DNA of 64,000 nt, taken from NCBI RefSeq assembly GCF_009363435.1, contig NZ_CP045354.1, positions 1,888,501 to 1,952,500 of the forward strand. The letters are read 5' to 3'. Positions within the stretch are counted from its first letter, which is position 1, and each line of letters opens with the position of its first letter. The notes below the pieces were generated by a model. The model was not told where the DNA came from. It did no database searches and saw only the letters and a list, made by a program, of their open reading frames with translations. This DNA is from Labrenzia sp. THAF82. GTDB taxonomy: Bacteria > Pseudomonadota > Alphaproteobacteria > Rhizobiales > Stappiaceae. A program made the position numbers and the translations under genes. Shown here one piece after another: positions 50,200-58,299 of this stretch.

Positions 50200-51120
50200 C
50201 TAATTAAATGGATCCTGCTGGCAGGCTTCCTTCAATCGCTCTGCCAGCAGTGCGGCCGCCGGGGAAAGCAGTCGGGGTGTTCGGTAGATAATTCCGGCTT
50301 CCCGGCTGGTGATGAGTTGCGGCACATCCATTTCGACAAGTCCTTTGCCTTCTGGTGATTTTAGCTGTGTCCGGGTCGTGTAGAGGAGCAAATCGGCAAG
50401 ATGCACAACGGTCATCAGAAACGTTTGCGATGATGAGACGACTTCCGGCCGTGGCGGTGCCAAGCCAAGTGTCGTTGCGCCACCATCCAGTTTTCGTCTT
50501 GCCAGATTGTTTGCCGGTGGGAGCGCCCAGTCATGTAACAGAGCTTCCGCAGCGGAGACATTTTTTCGGCCTGCTAATGGATGTTCCGGCCGGCCGACGA
50601 CAACAAGATTGTCGGTGGTCAGCTTGTCGACTTCATTTTCGTCAACACCGGCAAGAGGAAGTTCAGCTACAATAAAGTCCAGCTCGCCGGCTTCCAACCG
50701 TTCCGTCAGGCTATCATCGAAACCACCGACAATTTCCACTTTGATGTCGCGGCTTTCTTGCATCATCTCAGCGACGATTTCTGGCAGAAACCGCCTTACC
50801 CAAGAAGGACCTGCACCCACCCGAACCTCGCCTAGTCCACCTGTGCGGAGCTGGTCGACTTCGTCCAGCGCCTTGCCGACTTGTGCCAGGACAATGGTTG
50901 CATGTTGCTGGAGCCGTTCGCCTATGGGGGTCAGTTTGATCCCATGCACGCTGCGTTCCATCAAGGTTGTGCCTGTCTGTCGTTCCAGAAGTTTCAGGGC
51001 TTTCGACAAAGTCGGCTGAGCGATGTTCAATTCTTCAGCCGCTTTTGTGATGTTGCCGGTCGCCGCGACGGTGTGAAAATATGTCAGCAGTCGCAGGTCT
51101 ATCCTGTGCTTGGCGTACAT
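50200..51120 (-). CDS. LysR-family transcriptional regulator A
   Basis: A 306-residue LTTR. The N-terminal HTH is LLTYFHTVAATGNITKAAEELNIAQPTLSKAL (near residues 11-42, in parts), followed by the linker helix and the two-subdomain effector region (EVRVGAGPSWVRRFLPEIV, FIVAELPLAGVDENEVD). It is upstream of and co-directional with importer A; the palindrome at 50157-50179 immediately behind it is its probable target. Confidence 0.92.
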   Translation of the reverse strand: MYAKHRIDLRLLTYFHTVAATGNITKAAEELNIAQPTLSKALKLLERQTGTTLMERSVHGIKLTPIGERLQQHATIVLAQVGKALDEVDQLRTGGLGEVRVGAGPSWVRRFLPEIVAEMMQESRDIKVEIVGGFDDSLTERLEAGELDFIVAELPLAGVDENEVDKLTTDNLVVVGRPEHPLAGRKNVSAAEALLHDWALPPANNLARRKLDGGATTLGLAPPRPEVVSSSQTFLMTVVHLADLLLYTTRTQLKSPEGKGLVEMDVPQLITSREAGIIYRTPRLLSPAAALLAERLKEACQQDPFN

Positions 51121-51224
51121 TCTATTTTCCGAACCAAAGATCGATTGTCAGGCTGTTGGAGCATTTGCCTTCACGCGGAGTATGCAGCTGGCATCTGATG
51201 TGTCCACGCTTCTGGATGTTGCAC

Positions 51225-52178
51225 TCATTTATCAAAAACCACTCGAAACCCCTGATGGGCCAAAGACGTGTCGGGCGACGCGCCGCTTCGCGCTGCAATG
51301 CGGTAGCGCCAGCAATAGGTTTGATGACACAAAAATGAGCCTCCCTTGAGCAACTTGAACCCCTTCATGGAAGCGAGCTTTTGCCGAACTGCCCTTTTCA
51401 AGGAAGGAATTTTGTAAGGCTCTGCCGCCCATTCCCAGACATTTCCAACCATATTGTAGAGGCCGAAGCCATTGGGTTCGAACGACTTCGCAGGTGCTGT
51501 GGTTAGGTGTCCGTCCAAAGCAAGGTTGTCTTGCGGAAACCGGCCTTGCCATATGTTGCAGGGTTGGAAAGTTTCATCGTCGGGTTCCCGGGTTCCCCAC
51601 GGATAAGGGATATCTCCCAATCCTCCTCGTGCGGCATGTTCCCATTCAGCCTCGGTGGGCAGACGTCCACCCACCCAGCTCGCAAATGCCTTGGCATCGT
51701 TCCACGAAACATGCACGACAGGATGATCAGGTTGCCAGTCTGCTTCGCTTCCCGGTCCTGCCACGTGTCGCCAGTTCGCTCCTTCAACTTTGCGCCACCA
51801 TTCCGTCCCGGCGACTGCCTGCGTTTCGCTTGTGCTGTCGGGAAGCTGTGCCCAGAACACGAACGACCAACCGTATTGCTCTGCGTCTGTTACATAACCG
51901 GTGCTTTGAACGAAGGCCGCATATTCTGCATTCGTGATTGTGGTTGTCGTCATTCTGAATTGACGCAACACAGGGGCCTTCCGGCTTTCCTCTCCATCAT
52001 TCGGTATCAGCGGGAACCTCGTTCCGAGAATCGCGTTCCCGCCGGGGATGACCGCCGTGTCGAGATCTGGCCTTCCGTCGCTTGATGTTGGGGTCTTTTG
52101 TTCAGCACAGTCAGGACGATCGATGAGGCCCCTGGTCGGGGTGCAGCACGCCTTGTGTGATGCCTGGTGTAGTTTCAC
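51225..52178 (-). CDS. Formylglycine-generating enzyme (FGE/SUMF1 family), copy 2
   Basis: A 317-residue FGE with a GTG start, 3 bases behind the sulfatase gene. Fold landmarks: FRMTTTTITNAEYAAFVQSTGY (near residues 73-94, in parts), HPVVHVSWNDAKAFASWVGG (near 152), AARGGLGDIPYPWG, MVGNVWEWAAEP and the copper-binding active-site cysteines Cys284 and Cys289 in GGSFLCHQTYCWRYRIAAR. The N-terminus contains ACCTPTRGL, which mimics a CxPxR sulfatase motif. It is similar to FGE copy 1 over the whole core. Genetic coupling to the sulfatase at 52182 makes that enzyme its most likely client. Confidence 0.94.
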   Translation of the reverse strand: MKLHQASHKACCTPTRGLIDRPDCAEQKTPTSSDGRPDLDTAVIPGGNAILGTRFPLIPNDGEESRKAPVLRQFRMTTTTITNAEYAAFVQSTGYVTDAEQYGWSFVFWAQLPDSTSETQAVAGTEWWRKVEGANWRHVAGPGSEADWQPDHPVVHVSWNDAKAFASWVGGRLPTEAEWEHAARGGLGDIPYPWGTREPDDETFQPCNIWQGRFPQDNLALDGHLTTAPAKSFEPNGFGLYNMVGNVWEWAAEPYKIPSLKRAVRQKLASMKGFKLLKGGSFLCHQTYCWRYRIAARSGASPDTSLAHQGFRVVFDK

Positions 52179-52181
52179 TCT

Positions 52182-53726
52182 TCAGGCCTGTGCAACGCGA
52201 GGAGATTTCAAAGGCTCAGAACATTGGACGCCTTGCATCATCCGAAGGAGCATTTGAGTTTTCAATGATTGACTTTCTGGGTCGTGCCACAGGTTCTGGA
52301 TCTCATTCGGGTCTTCCTCCAGGTCAAACAGTTCTCCATGCTCTTCGGTTCTGTAGACGGAAATCTTGAAACGGTCCTCGATGTAGGTCGTTACATGGGG
52401 CATGACCGGATTGTGTCTGTTTTCACAGATTGCAAAACTGCGAGCGTCCGGACCTGTTCCCAGCCAGGTTTGCAACTGCGAAACTCCTTGCAATTCGGGG
52501 GCTGGACCAAGACCTGTAACTTCAAGAAAAGTTGGTGTCAGATCGAGCAGGCTTTGAATAGCCTTGCTCACATGACCTTCAGGTACTCGTCCCGGCCAAC
52601 TGACAATAAAGGGAATTCGCAGCATGTCTTCATAGTGAAATGGCCCTTTGGCGACCAGTCCGTGCTGTCCCAAAAAGTGCCCGTGATCGGTCGTGAAGAC
52701 GATAAGCGTGTCTTCAGTCAGGCCCTCGGCATCAAGATAGTCAAGGATGCGTCCAACCTCCTGATCCAGGAAGCTCATCATGCCGTAATAGGCGGCCATA
52801 TCCTTCTTGAGCTCGTCCTTTGGATAAAGGTGGCTGTCACAGCCGTGAGCTTCGTGCGGGTCATGCCAGCTTGCAAAGTCTGGATCAGGCTCTTGAGTTT
52901 TCGCGAAATGCGGTGCGTTGAGATCGTGTTCTCCCGGGACGACTTCACCCGGTTCCATGTCCTGCGGATCGTACATTGAGGCCCACGGTTCGGGAACCGT
53001 GTAGGGAGGGTGAGGATCCGGAAAACTTGTCCATAGGAAGAAGGGTTTTCCTTCGGTCTTTGCTTTTTCCAGGAAGGCGACAGACCGTTCACCGATCCAG
53101 GGCGTGTAGTGCAACTCCTGAGGCAATTGCCAATTCCGGTCCTTGCGGGCCCAATAGGGAGCATCTGGTGCGCGAGCAGGCGCTTTGGAGGCATCGTCGC
53201 CAGGAAGCGGCTGAAAATAGTCTGGCCAATCAGTCAATCCCTTGTCTTCAAGCCAAGCGGCATAATGCTGACCAACGTGGCTTTCATCCGCATGGTTGCG
53301 CACCAGCTCTACGTGCTCGAAACCATAGAAAGGCCCATTGAATTCGCGCCAGAAGGGGATGTCCCTCAGCAGAGGCTGTTTTTCCAGGCTATCGCCCGCG
53401 AGCGGTTGAAAATGGGCTTTCCCGATAAGTCCTGTGGCATAGCCGTGCTGAGACAACGAATTTCCGATTGTCGGAATATTTTCGTCCAGTTTGCAGCCAA
53501 TCGTCCAGGCTCCATGCTGAGAGGGATATAAGCCTGTAATAATGCTTGATCGTGATGGTGTGCAGGTGGGCGCAGGGCAATATGCCTTGTCGAAGCGCGT
53601 GCCGTTCCGGCACAACCGATCGATATTTGGCGTGTCGATTTTTGGATTGACGGCACCGAGAGCGCTGAAGTGCTGCTGGTCGGTGGTGATGAGCAAGATG
53701 TTGGTACGTTTTGTCAATTTCGTCAT
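52182..53726 (-). CDS. Type I sulfatase, importer B operon, cytoplasmic
   Basis: A 514-residue sulfatase. Start ATG 53726 (MTKLTKRTNILLITTDQQ) overlaps the permease stop by 4 bases; the longer open frame upstream is a shadow of the permease. The maturation motif is CTPSRSSIITGLY with Cys55. Other elements: IGKAHFQPLAGDSL, SFPDPHPPYTVPE (near 243) and FTTDHGHFLGQHGL (near 345). No signal peptide. It sits between the importer B permeases and FGE copy 2, a complete import-desulfate-activate unit. Confidence 0.93.
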   Translation of the reverse strand: MTKLTKRTNILLITTDQQHFSALGAVNPKIDTPNIDRLCRNGTRFDKAYCPAPTCTPSRSSIITGLYPSQHGAWTIGCKLDENIPTIGNSLSQHGYATGLIGKAHFQPLAGDSLEKQPLLRDIPFWREFNGPFYGFEHVELVRNHADESHVGQHYAAWLEDKGLTDWPDYFQPLPGDDASKAPARAPDAPYWARKDRNWQLPQELHYTPWIGERSVAFLEKAKTEGKPFFLWTSFPDPHPPYTVPEPWASMYDPQDMEPGEVVPGEHDLNAPHFAKTQEPDPDFASWHDPHEAHGCDSHLYPKDELKKDMAAYYGMMSFLDQEVGRILDYLDAEGLTEDTLIVFTTDHGHFLGQHGLVAKGPFHYEDMLRIPFIVSWPGRVPEGHVSKAIQSLLDLTPTFLEVTGLGPAPELQGVSQLQTWLGTGPDARSFAICENRHNPVMPHVTTYIEDRFKISVYRTEEHGELFDLEEDPNEIQNLWHDPESQSLKTQMLLRMMQGVQCSEPLKSPRVAQA

Positions 53727-54589
53727 CCTTTGACGGCGCCAGCAAGGCCGTTGATGAAGTAACGCTGAAGAAGAACGAAGAGAATAACGACGGGTACGAT
53801 CGAGATCGTTGCCGCCGCCGACATGCCAGTCCAATCGATCGATTGTTCGCCCTTGAACGCATAGATTCCGACGGAAAGTGTCCGGATTGCCGGGTTTGCA
53901 AGTGTGATGACGAGCGGCAATAGAAAGTCGTTCCAGGCGTGCAACACTTGCATGATGACCACGGTTACGACCATTGGCCGTGCCAAAGGCAACATGACGT
54001 ACCAGAAAATCTTGAAGAAGGTGACGCCTTCGACACGAGCAGCTTCCTCCAGTTCCTTGGGTAACTGGCTGAAATATCCCGCAAAAAGCACCACGAAAAC
54101 GACCATCGCGTGACCGGAGGTTGCGAGCGTCAGTCCAAACAGGTTGGAGGAAAGGCCCATCATGCTCAGCAGTTCGAACACGGGAATGATCGTGAAACCC
54201 TGTGGAATGAAGACCGTCGCAACGAATGCGATAAAGAAGGTGGTGCGTCCTGGAAACCGATAGCGTCCCAGCACGTATCCCAGCATTGCCGTGCTGACTG
54301 TGACCAGAAAAACAGACCCTACCGTTACAATCAGCGTGTTGAAGAAGTAGCGCCCCATATTCGCTTCGACCCAGGCGCGGCGGTAGTTGTCCCACATGAA
54401 GTCCTGCGGGATCAGGCCCGGATTGGCAAACATCTCCATATTGGACTTCAGGGATGTCGAAACCATCCAGAGGAAGGGGTAAATCCAGACAAGGCACAAC
54501 AGCGCAAGGATTACCGACGTCAATGTGATCCGCAGGGTTGGCGCATGGTCACCAAAAACGATCCGTTTGGGGGAGAGGCGCGCAATCAT
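53723..54589 (-). CDS. CUT1-type ABC sugar permease (MalG-like), importer B
   Basis: A 288-residue permease: N-terminal LALLCLVWIYPFLWMVSTSLK is typical of UgpE/MalG, and the EAA loop is EEAARVEGVTFFKIFWYVMLP (near residues 187-207, described in part). The C-terminus FINGLAGAVKG is family-typical. It overlaps the upstream permease gene and the downstream sulfatase gene by 4 bases each. Confidence 0.91.
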   Translation of the reverse strand: MIARLSPKRIVFGDHAPTLRITLTSVILALLCLVWIYPFLWMVSTSLKSNMEMFANPGLIPQDFMWDNYRRAWVEANMGRYFFNTLIVTVGSVFLVTVSTAMLGYVLGRYRFPGRTTFFIAFVATVFIPQGFTIIPVFELLSMMGLSSNLFGLTLATSGHAMVVFVVLFAGYFSQLPKELEEAARVEGVTFFKIFWYVMLPLARPMVVTVVIMQVLHAWNDFLLPLVITLANPAIRTLSVGIYAFKGEQSIDWTGMSAAATISIVPVVILFVLLQRYFINGLAGAVKG

Positions 54590-55509
54590 GCTTTTGATCC
54601 TGCAGTTGCCATTCGGGTGCGCCGTGTTGCGAGCGCCTGAAGGGCGGTCAGGCCCAAAAGCACTGCACCGAACAGCACGCCGGCCGCGGCCGCATACCCC
54701 AACTGCGGAATGCTGCCGTCATCAGCTGCAAAGGCAGTGCGATAAATGAAAATCTCCATCACTTCGGAACCGAAAAACGGGCCGCCGTTCGTCATCGACA
54801 TGATCAAAGGAAATACGTTCAAAGCGGCTACGGAGGAAATCAGCAATATTGCAAGTGCAAATGGTTTGATGATCGGAAGAACAACATAAAAAGCGAGCCG
54901 GTGACCTTTGCAGTTGTCCAGGCGAGCTGCGTCGTAGACTTCATCCGGCACCGTCTGCAAAGCGGCAAGCCAGTAAATCAGCGTTATTCCGAGCCACTTC
55001 CATACGTATACTCCAATGACGGACGGCATGACGGATTGAGTGGAGCCAAGGAAATCGATCGGCTGAGAAACCAGTCCCAGATCCAGGAGGAGGCCGTTCA
55101 CAGGGCCGTTGAAAGGACTCAAAAGAAACGTCCAGACAATTCCGATAACCGCGACCGGGGTCACAACCGGCAGGAAGATCATGGTGCGGAAGAATGTTGA
55201 CAGCTTCAGAAGCTGCATGTTCAACACCATTGCCAGAATGAGTGAGATTGCCATCTGTAGCGGAACGGTTCCAAGAAGGAACACGATTGAGCGTCCAAAG
55301 GCATTCCAGAAAATCGGGTCTTGAAACAGGGCTAGAAAATTACCGAACCCCACAAAGATCTTTTGTGCGGTGAACCCGGACCAGTCATGCATTGCATAGA
55401 ACATGGCCGCGAAGATTGGATAAAAGACAAACATGCCTGCCAATACGAGGCCAGGCAGCATCATAAGGTAATGGAACCGGTGTACCCGGAGAGTTCCAAG
55501 GACGCGCAT
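54586..55509 (-). CDS. CUT1-type ABC sugar permease (MalF/UgpA-like), importer B
   Basis: A 307-residue permease. First helix LPGLVLAGMFVFYPIFAAMFY, EAA-type loop YDAARLDNCKGHRLAFYVVLP (near residues 197-217, described in part). Forms the pore with the gene product at 53723. It follows the binding-protein gene after a 72-base gap containing a hairpin. No ATPase gene is present in this operon. Confidence 0.9.
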   Translation of the reverse strand: MRVLGTLRVHRFHYLMMLPGLVLAGMFVFYPIFAAMFYAMHDWSGFTAQKIFVGFGNFLALFQDPIFWNAFGRSIVFLLGTVPLQMAISLILAMVLNMQLLKLSTFFRTMIFLPVVTPVAVIGIVWTFLLSPFNGPVNGLLLDLGLVSQPIDFLGSTQSVMPSVIGVYVWKWLGITLIYWLAALQTVPDEVYDAARLDNCKGHRLAFYVVLPIIKPFALAILLISSVAALNVFPLIMSMTNGGPFFGSEVMEIFIYRTAFAADDGSIPQLGYAAAAGVLFGAVLLGLTALQALATRRTRMATAGSKA

Positions 55510-55538
55510 GGAAAGAGTTGACCTTACAGAATTGGGTT

Positions 55539-55566
55539 AGGGGCCACATGCGAGATTGTGGCCCCT
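55539..55566 (-). other. Intercistronic hairpin behind importer B binding protein
   Basis: AGGGGCCACA (55539-55548) and TGTGGCCCCT (55557-55566) form a perfect 10-bp stem with an 8-base loop, 15 bases behind the binding-protein stop. No U tract, so it is likely an mRNA stabiliser. Confidence 0.8.
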
Positions 55567-55581
55567 GAATGGACACCTACG

Positions 55582-57087
55582 TCAGTAGTCTGCTGCGCCG
55601 AAATCGACGTCCGGGTTCCAATTTGCAAAGACAAGTTCGGAGCGATCCACATTTGCACCGTCTGCTTTTGCTTTCGCGAACGCGGCATCCAGCGCGCTAT
55701 TGTAGCGATCTTTAAGTTCGGACATCTGTTCCTTGACACCGGATAGCTGACCGGCGACCAGACCCTGCACGGTACGCGCAAAATTAACGTCTGGAGCAAC
55801 ATAGGCGGCAACCACCTTTGACATTTCGCCATTGCGAACCAGCGGATTGGGACCGACACGGATCTGATCGTTGAAAAGGTTCAAGATCTGTTTCGAACGC
55901 GGCGACATGTCGGCTTTGGCCACTGCTTCAGGCATGATTGGCGGATCGCCCGCACCAACCACATTTGCCCACTCGATCTGTCCTTCGAGCGTGCCAAGAT
56001 AGTGGAAGATCTCTCCAGCGATCGCTCCATTTTCGGAACCTGACCACAAGCTAATGGTGTTTGGTTTTGCGCCACCCTGACTGATCGTCAACTTGCCCTG
56101 CTTGCCGGACTCTGGCACAGGAGCTGAAGACAGGCCAAAGTCGAAATCGGGATTCTGGCTCTCCCAGGAGGGAATGTTCCACGGTCCCTGCAGGATCATT
56201 CCTGCTGCGCCCTGAGGCATGTACGCTCTTGCCTGGGGGGCGTTCAGGTTGATGAAGCCGGGGAACATGCTCCGGTCGGACTGCATGGCAAGAAGCAATT
56301 CGATCGCGGCGATATACTCATCGCTATCGAAGACATACTCTCCCGTACGCAAGTCAATGTCAGCGTCCAGGATGCCGTCCCCACCCGCGCTCGCGCCAGC
56401 GATGCGACCGATATTTCGCACAACGTCGGCCCAACGATTGAGCTGCGATCCACCAATGATGAAACCGAAGTATCTGCCCTGGCCTGCTTCAGTGATTTTG
56501 CGCGCCGCTTCCCGGAACTGGCTGTGGGTCAGCGGCTTGGCTTCAGGGTCAAATCCAGCTGCATCCATATAGGCTTTGTTGTAGAGCAGGTGAGATGCGT
56601 AGCGTTTGTTCGAGGTGAATGGCAGGCCATATGTCTTGCCCTCGAACTCGTTGATGCCAGGTAGAAACGCTCCGGACGGGAAGCCTTTTTTCCACTCTTC
56701 AATGTTGGGGATGAATTCGTCATAGGGCTGAACCCAGCCCTGGCTGACCGCATCTGCAAGGCTGAAGTTGCGCGGCAAAACAAACACGTCATGCGCAGTG
56801 TTGTTGCGAACACCAAGGGGAACGACTTTGGCAATTTCATTCCAGGGAAGCGGATCATAAATAACATCGATGCCCCGGGCTTCTCCATATTTCTCAAAGA
56901 ACTTCTTGAAGAAGACTGCCTTCTGGTCACCACTGTCGATCCAGCGGAATTTGGCTCCCTCGGGAACGGTATTCACCGGAGCGGGCACGGTCTGTGCAAT
57001 CGAAGCTCCTGTCCCAAATGCAGTCGTTGCAACAGCAGCACTTGCGCGGGTCAAAAACGAACGACGCGAAAGTTCAAATGTACTCAT
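55582..57087 (-). CDS. CUT1 extracellular solute-binding protein (family 1), importer B, Tat-type signal
   Basis: A 501-residue periplasmic receptor. Start ATG 57087 follows GGGAGG. The N-terminus MSTFELSRRSFLTRASAAVA contains the twin-arginine signal S-R-R-S-F-L, so it is probably exported folded. The mature domain has SBP family 1 features (AKFRWIDSGDQKAVFFKKFFEKYGEARG split over its first strand and helix; YGLPFTSNKRYASHLLYNKAYMDAAG near 172; MPQGAAGMILQGPWNIPSWE near 297). At about 500 residues it is longer than most in the family. Transcribed divergently from a LysR gene, with a LysR box between. Confidence 0.91.
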   Translation of the reverse strand: MSTFELSRRSFLTRASAAVATTAFGTGASIAQTVPAPVNTVPEGAKFRWIDSGDQKAVFFKKFFEKYGEARGIDVIYDPLPWNEIAKVVPLGVRNNTAHDVFVLPRNFSLADAVSQGWVQPYDEFIPNIEEWKKGFPSGAFLPGINEFEGKTYGLPFTSNKRYASHLLYNKAYMDAAGFDPEAKPLTHSQFREAARKITEAGQGRYFGFIIGGSQLNRWADVVRNIGRIAGASAGGDGILDADIDLRTGEYVFDSDEYIAAIELLLAMQSDRSMFPGFINLNAPQARAYMPQGAAGMILQGPWNIPSWESQNPDFDFGLSSAPVPESGKQGKLTISQGGAKPNTISLWSGSENGAIAGEIFHYLGTLEGQIEWANVVGAGDPPIMPEAVAKADMSPRSKQILNLFNDQIRVGPNPLVRNGEMSKVVAAYVAPDVNFARTVQGLVAGQLSGVKEQMSELKDRYNSALDAAFAKAKADGANVDRSELVFANWNPDVDFGAADY

Positions 57088-57161
57088 TTTTTCCTCCCAG
57101 TAGGTGCGGCGCACCCAATTGAAAAAATGCTAATGTGTTTCAATTGATAACGCATTTGAAT

Positions 57162-57185
57162 TTTTCTAAATTTTTGATTAGAAAA
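57162..57185. promoter_or_regulatory. LysR-type operator of importer B
   Basis: TTTTCTAA (57162-57169) and TTAGAAAA (57178-57185) form a perfect palindrome with an 8-base spacer. It lies 9 bases before the LysR start and about 75 bases before the divergent binding-protein start, the usual place for an autoregulatory LysR site. Confidence 0.7.
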
Positions 57186-57193
57186 TCTGATCA

Positions 57194-58120
57194 ATGATCT
57201 ACGAACCAGAACTCCTCCGTAGGCTGGTGGCTATTGTTGAGACAAACAACATGCGCGCGGCCGCAGAGATGGTGGGGGTTACACAGCCGGCCCTTACACG
57301 TAGCCTCAAGCTTCTTGAAGCCGCGGTTGGCGGCGTGTTGTTCGAGCGGCGCGACAGAGGTCTGCATCTGACAGCGTTGGGCAAACTTGTACATGCTCAG
57401 GCGCGGCATCTACTGCGAGAACATCAACTCGCGGAAGCTGAACTCAATGCACTTCAAAACGGAGAACAGGGTCAACTGCGCATTGCCGCGGCTCCTGTCT
57501 GGATGACCACAATACTGCCTCCTGCAATTGCAAAGATGCATCAACGGTTTCCCAAACTCTTTATCAAGCTGAAATCGACCAACTACACCGAAGGAGTGGA
57601 GGGTCTGAAAGAGGGGGAGTTTGATGCTTTTTTTGGTGGGTTTCAAAGACGCGAGTCTTTGCCCTCATATCTGGTTCGGAAAGCACTTTTTAACGCCAAG
57701 CTTGTGATCGTTGCGAATGCAGAACATCCAATTCATGACCGCAGCGCCGCCGCAGAGGATTTGCTCGCGCAAACATGGCTCTCATATCAAAGCGAAGTTG
57801 CCTATCTGGACACCATCAATGCCACTCTGGATGACACGGCGGAGATTAGTATAGGTGCAAACCTGCAGTGCGATTCCATGTTGACGGCGCTGGAACTCCT
57901 CAGACAAGGCGATTATCTGGCAGTTTTGCCAAGCAGTTTTTTGAATTCTGACAGCGGAAAAGGTTTGAAAATTGTGTCAACCGATCTCCCCGCAATCCGA
58001 TTTGCTTCAGGTCCGATATACCGGAGAAGCCTGGAAGCCAATCATGCGATGACGATGATGCTTGACCTTACTAAAGCCCAGGTTGCTTCCCTCTCGAACT
58101 GGGGGGCGGAATTTTCCTGA
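57194..58120 (+). CDS. LysR-family transcriptional regulator B
   Basis: A 308-residue LTTR. The HTH region (LLRRLVAIVETNNMRAAAEMVGVTQPALTRSL, near residues 5-36, in parts) is followed by the effector domain (LRIAAAPVWMTTILPPAIAKM, VANAEHPIH). It is divergent from the importer B operon and probably controls it in response to the imported compound or its desulfated product. LysR A and LysR B are clearly different in sequence, so the two importers respond separately. Confidence 0.92.
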   Translation: MIYEPELLRRLVAIVETNNMRAAAEMVGVTQPALTRSLKLLEAAVGGVLFERRDRGLHLTALGKLVHAQARHLLREHQLAEAELNALQNGEQGQLRIAAAPVWMTTILPPAIAKMHQRFPKLFIKLKSTNYTEGVEGLKEGEFDAFFGGFQRRESLPSYLVRKALFNAKLVIVANAEHPIHDRSAAAEDLLAQTWLSYQSEVAYLDTINATLDDTAEISIGANLQCDSMLTALELLRQGDYLAVLPSSFLNSDSGKGLKIVSTDLPAIRFASGPIYRRSLEANHAMTMMLDLTKAQVASLSNWGAEFS

Positions 58121-58299
58121 TTTTGATCGTGAGACCAGACCGCATTGTCGAAACGCGGGATCAATCACTCGGTAAACCTGGTGTCCCGTTGCGATATTGC
58201 CGGCTGTTTTCAATCAGTATCCGCTGACATTCCCTCACTGACCATTACCGATATGTGTCTCGAATTCCCACGCGACGCACGAACCTCTTTTGAGAATTC

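Noticed and set aside
53727-54497. N-terminal extension of the sulfatase at 52182 to 771 residues
   Set aside because: The extra 257 residues run in an alternative frame of the permease gene and show no sulfatase or membrane features. ATG 53726 with a 4-base overlap is the natural start.
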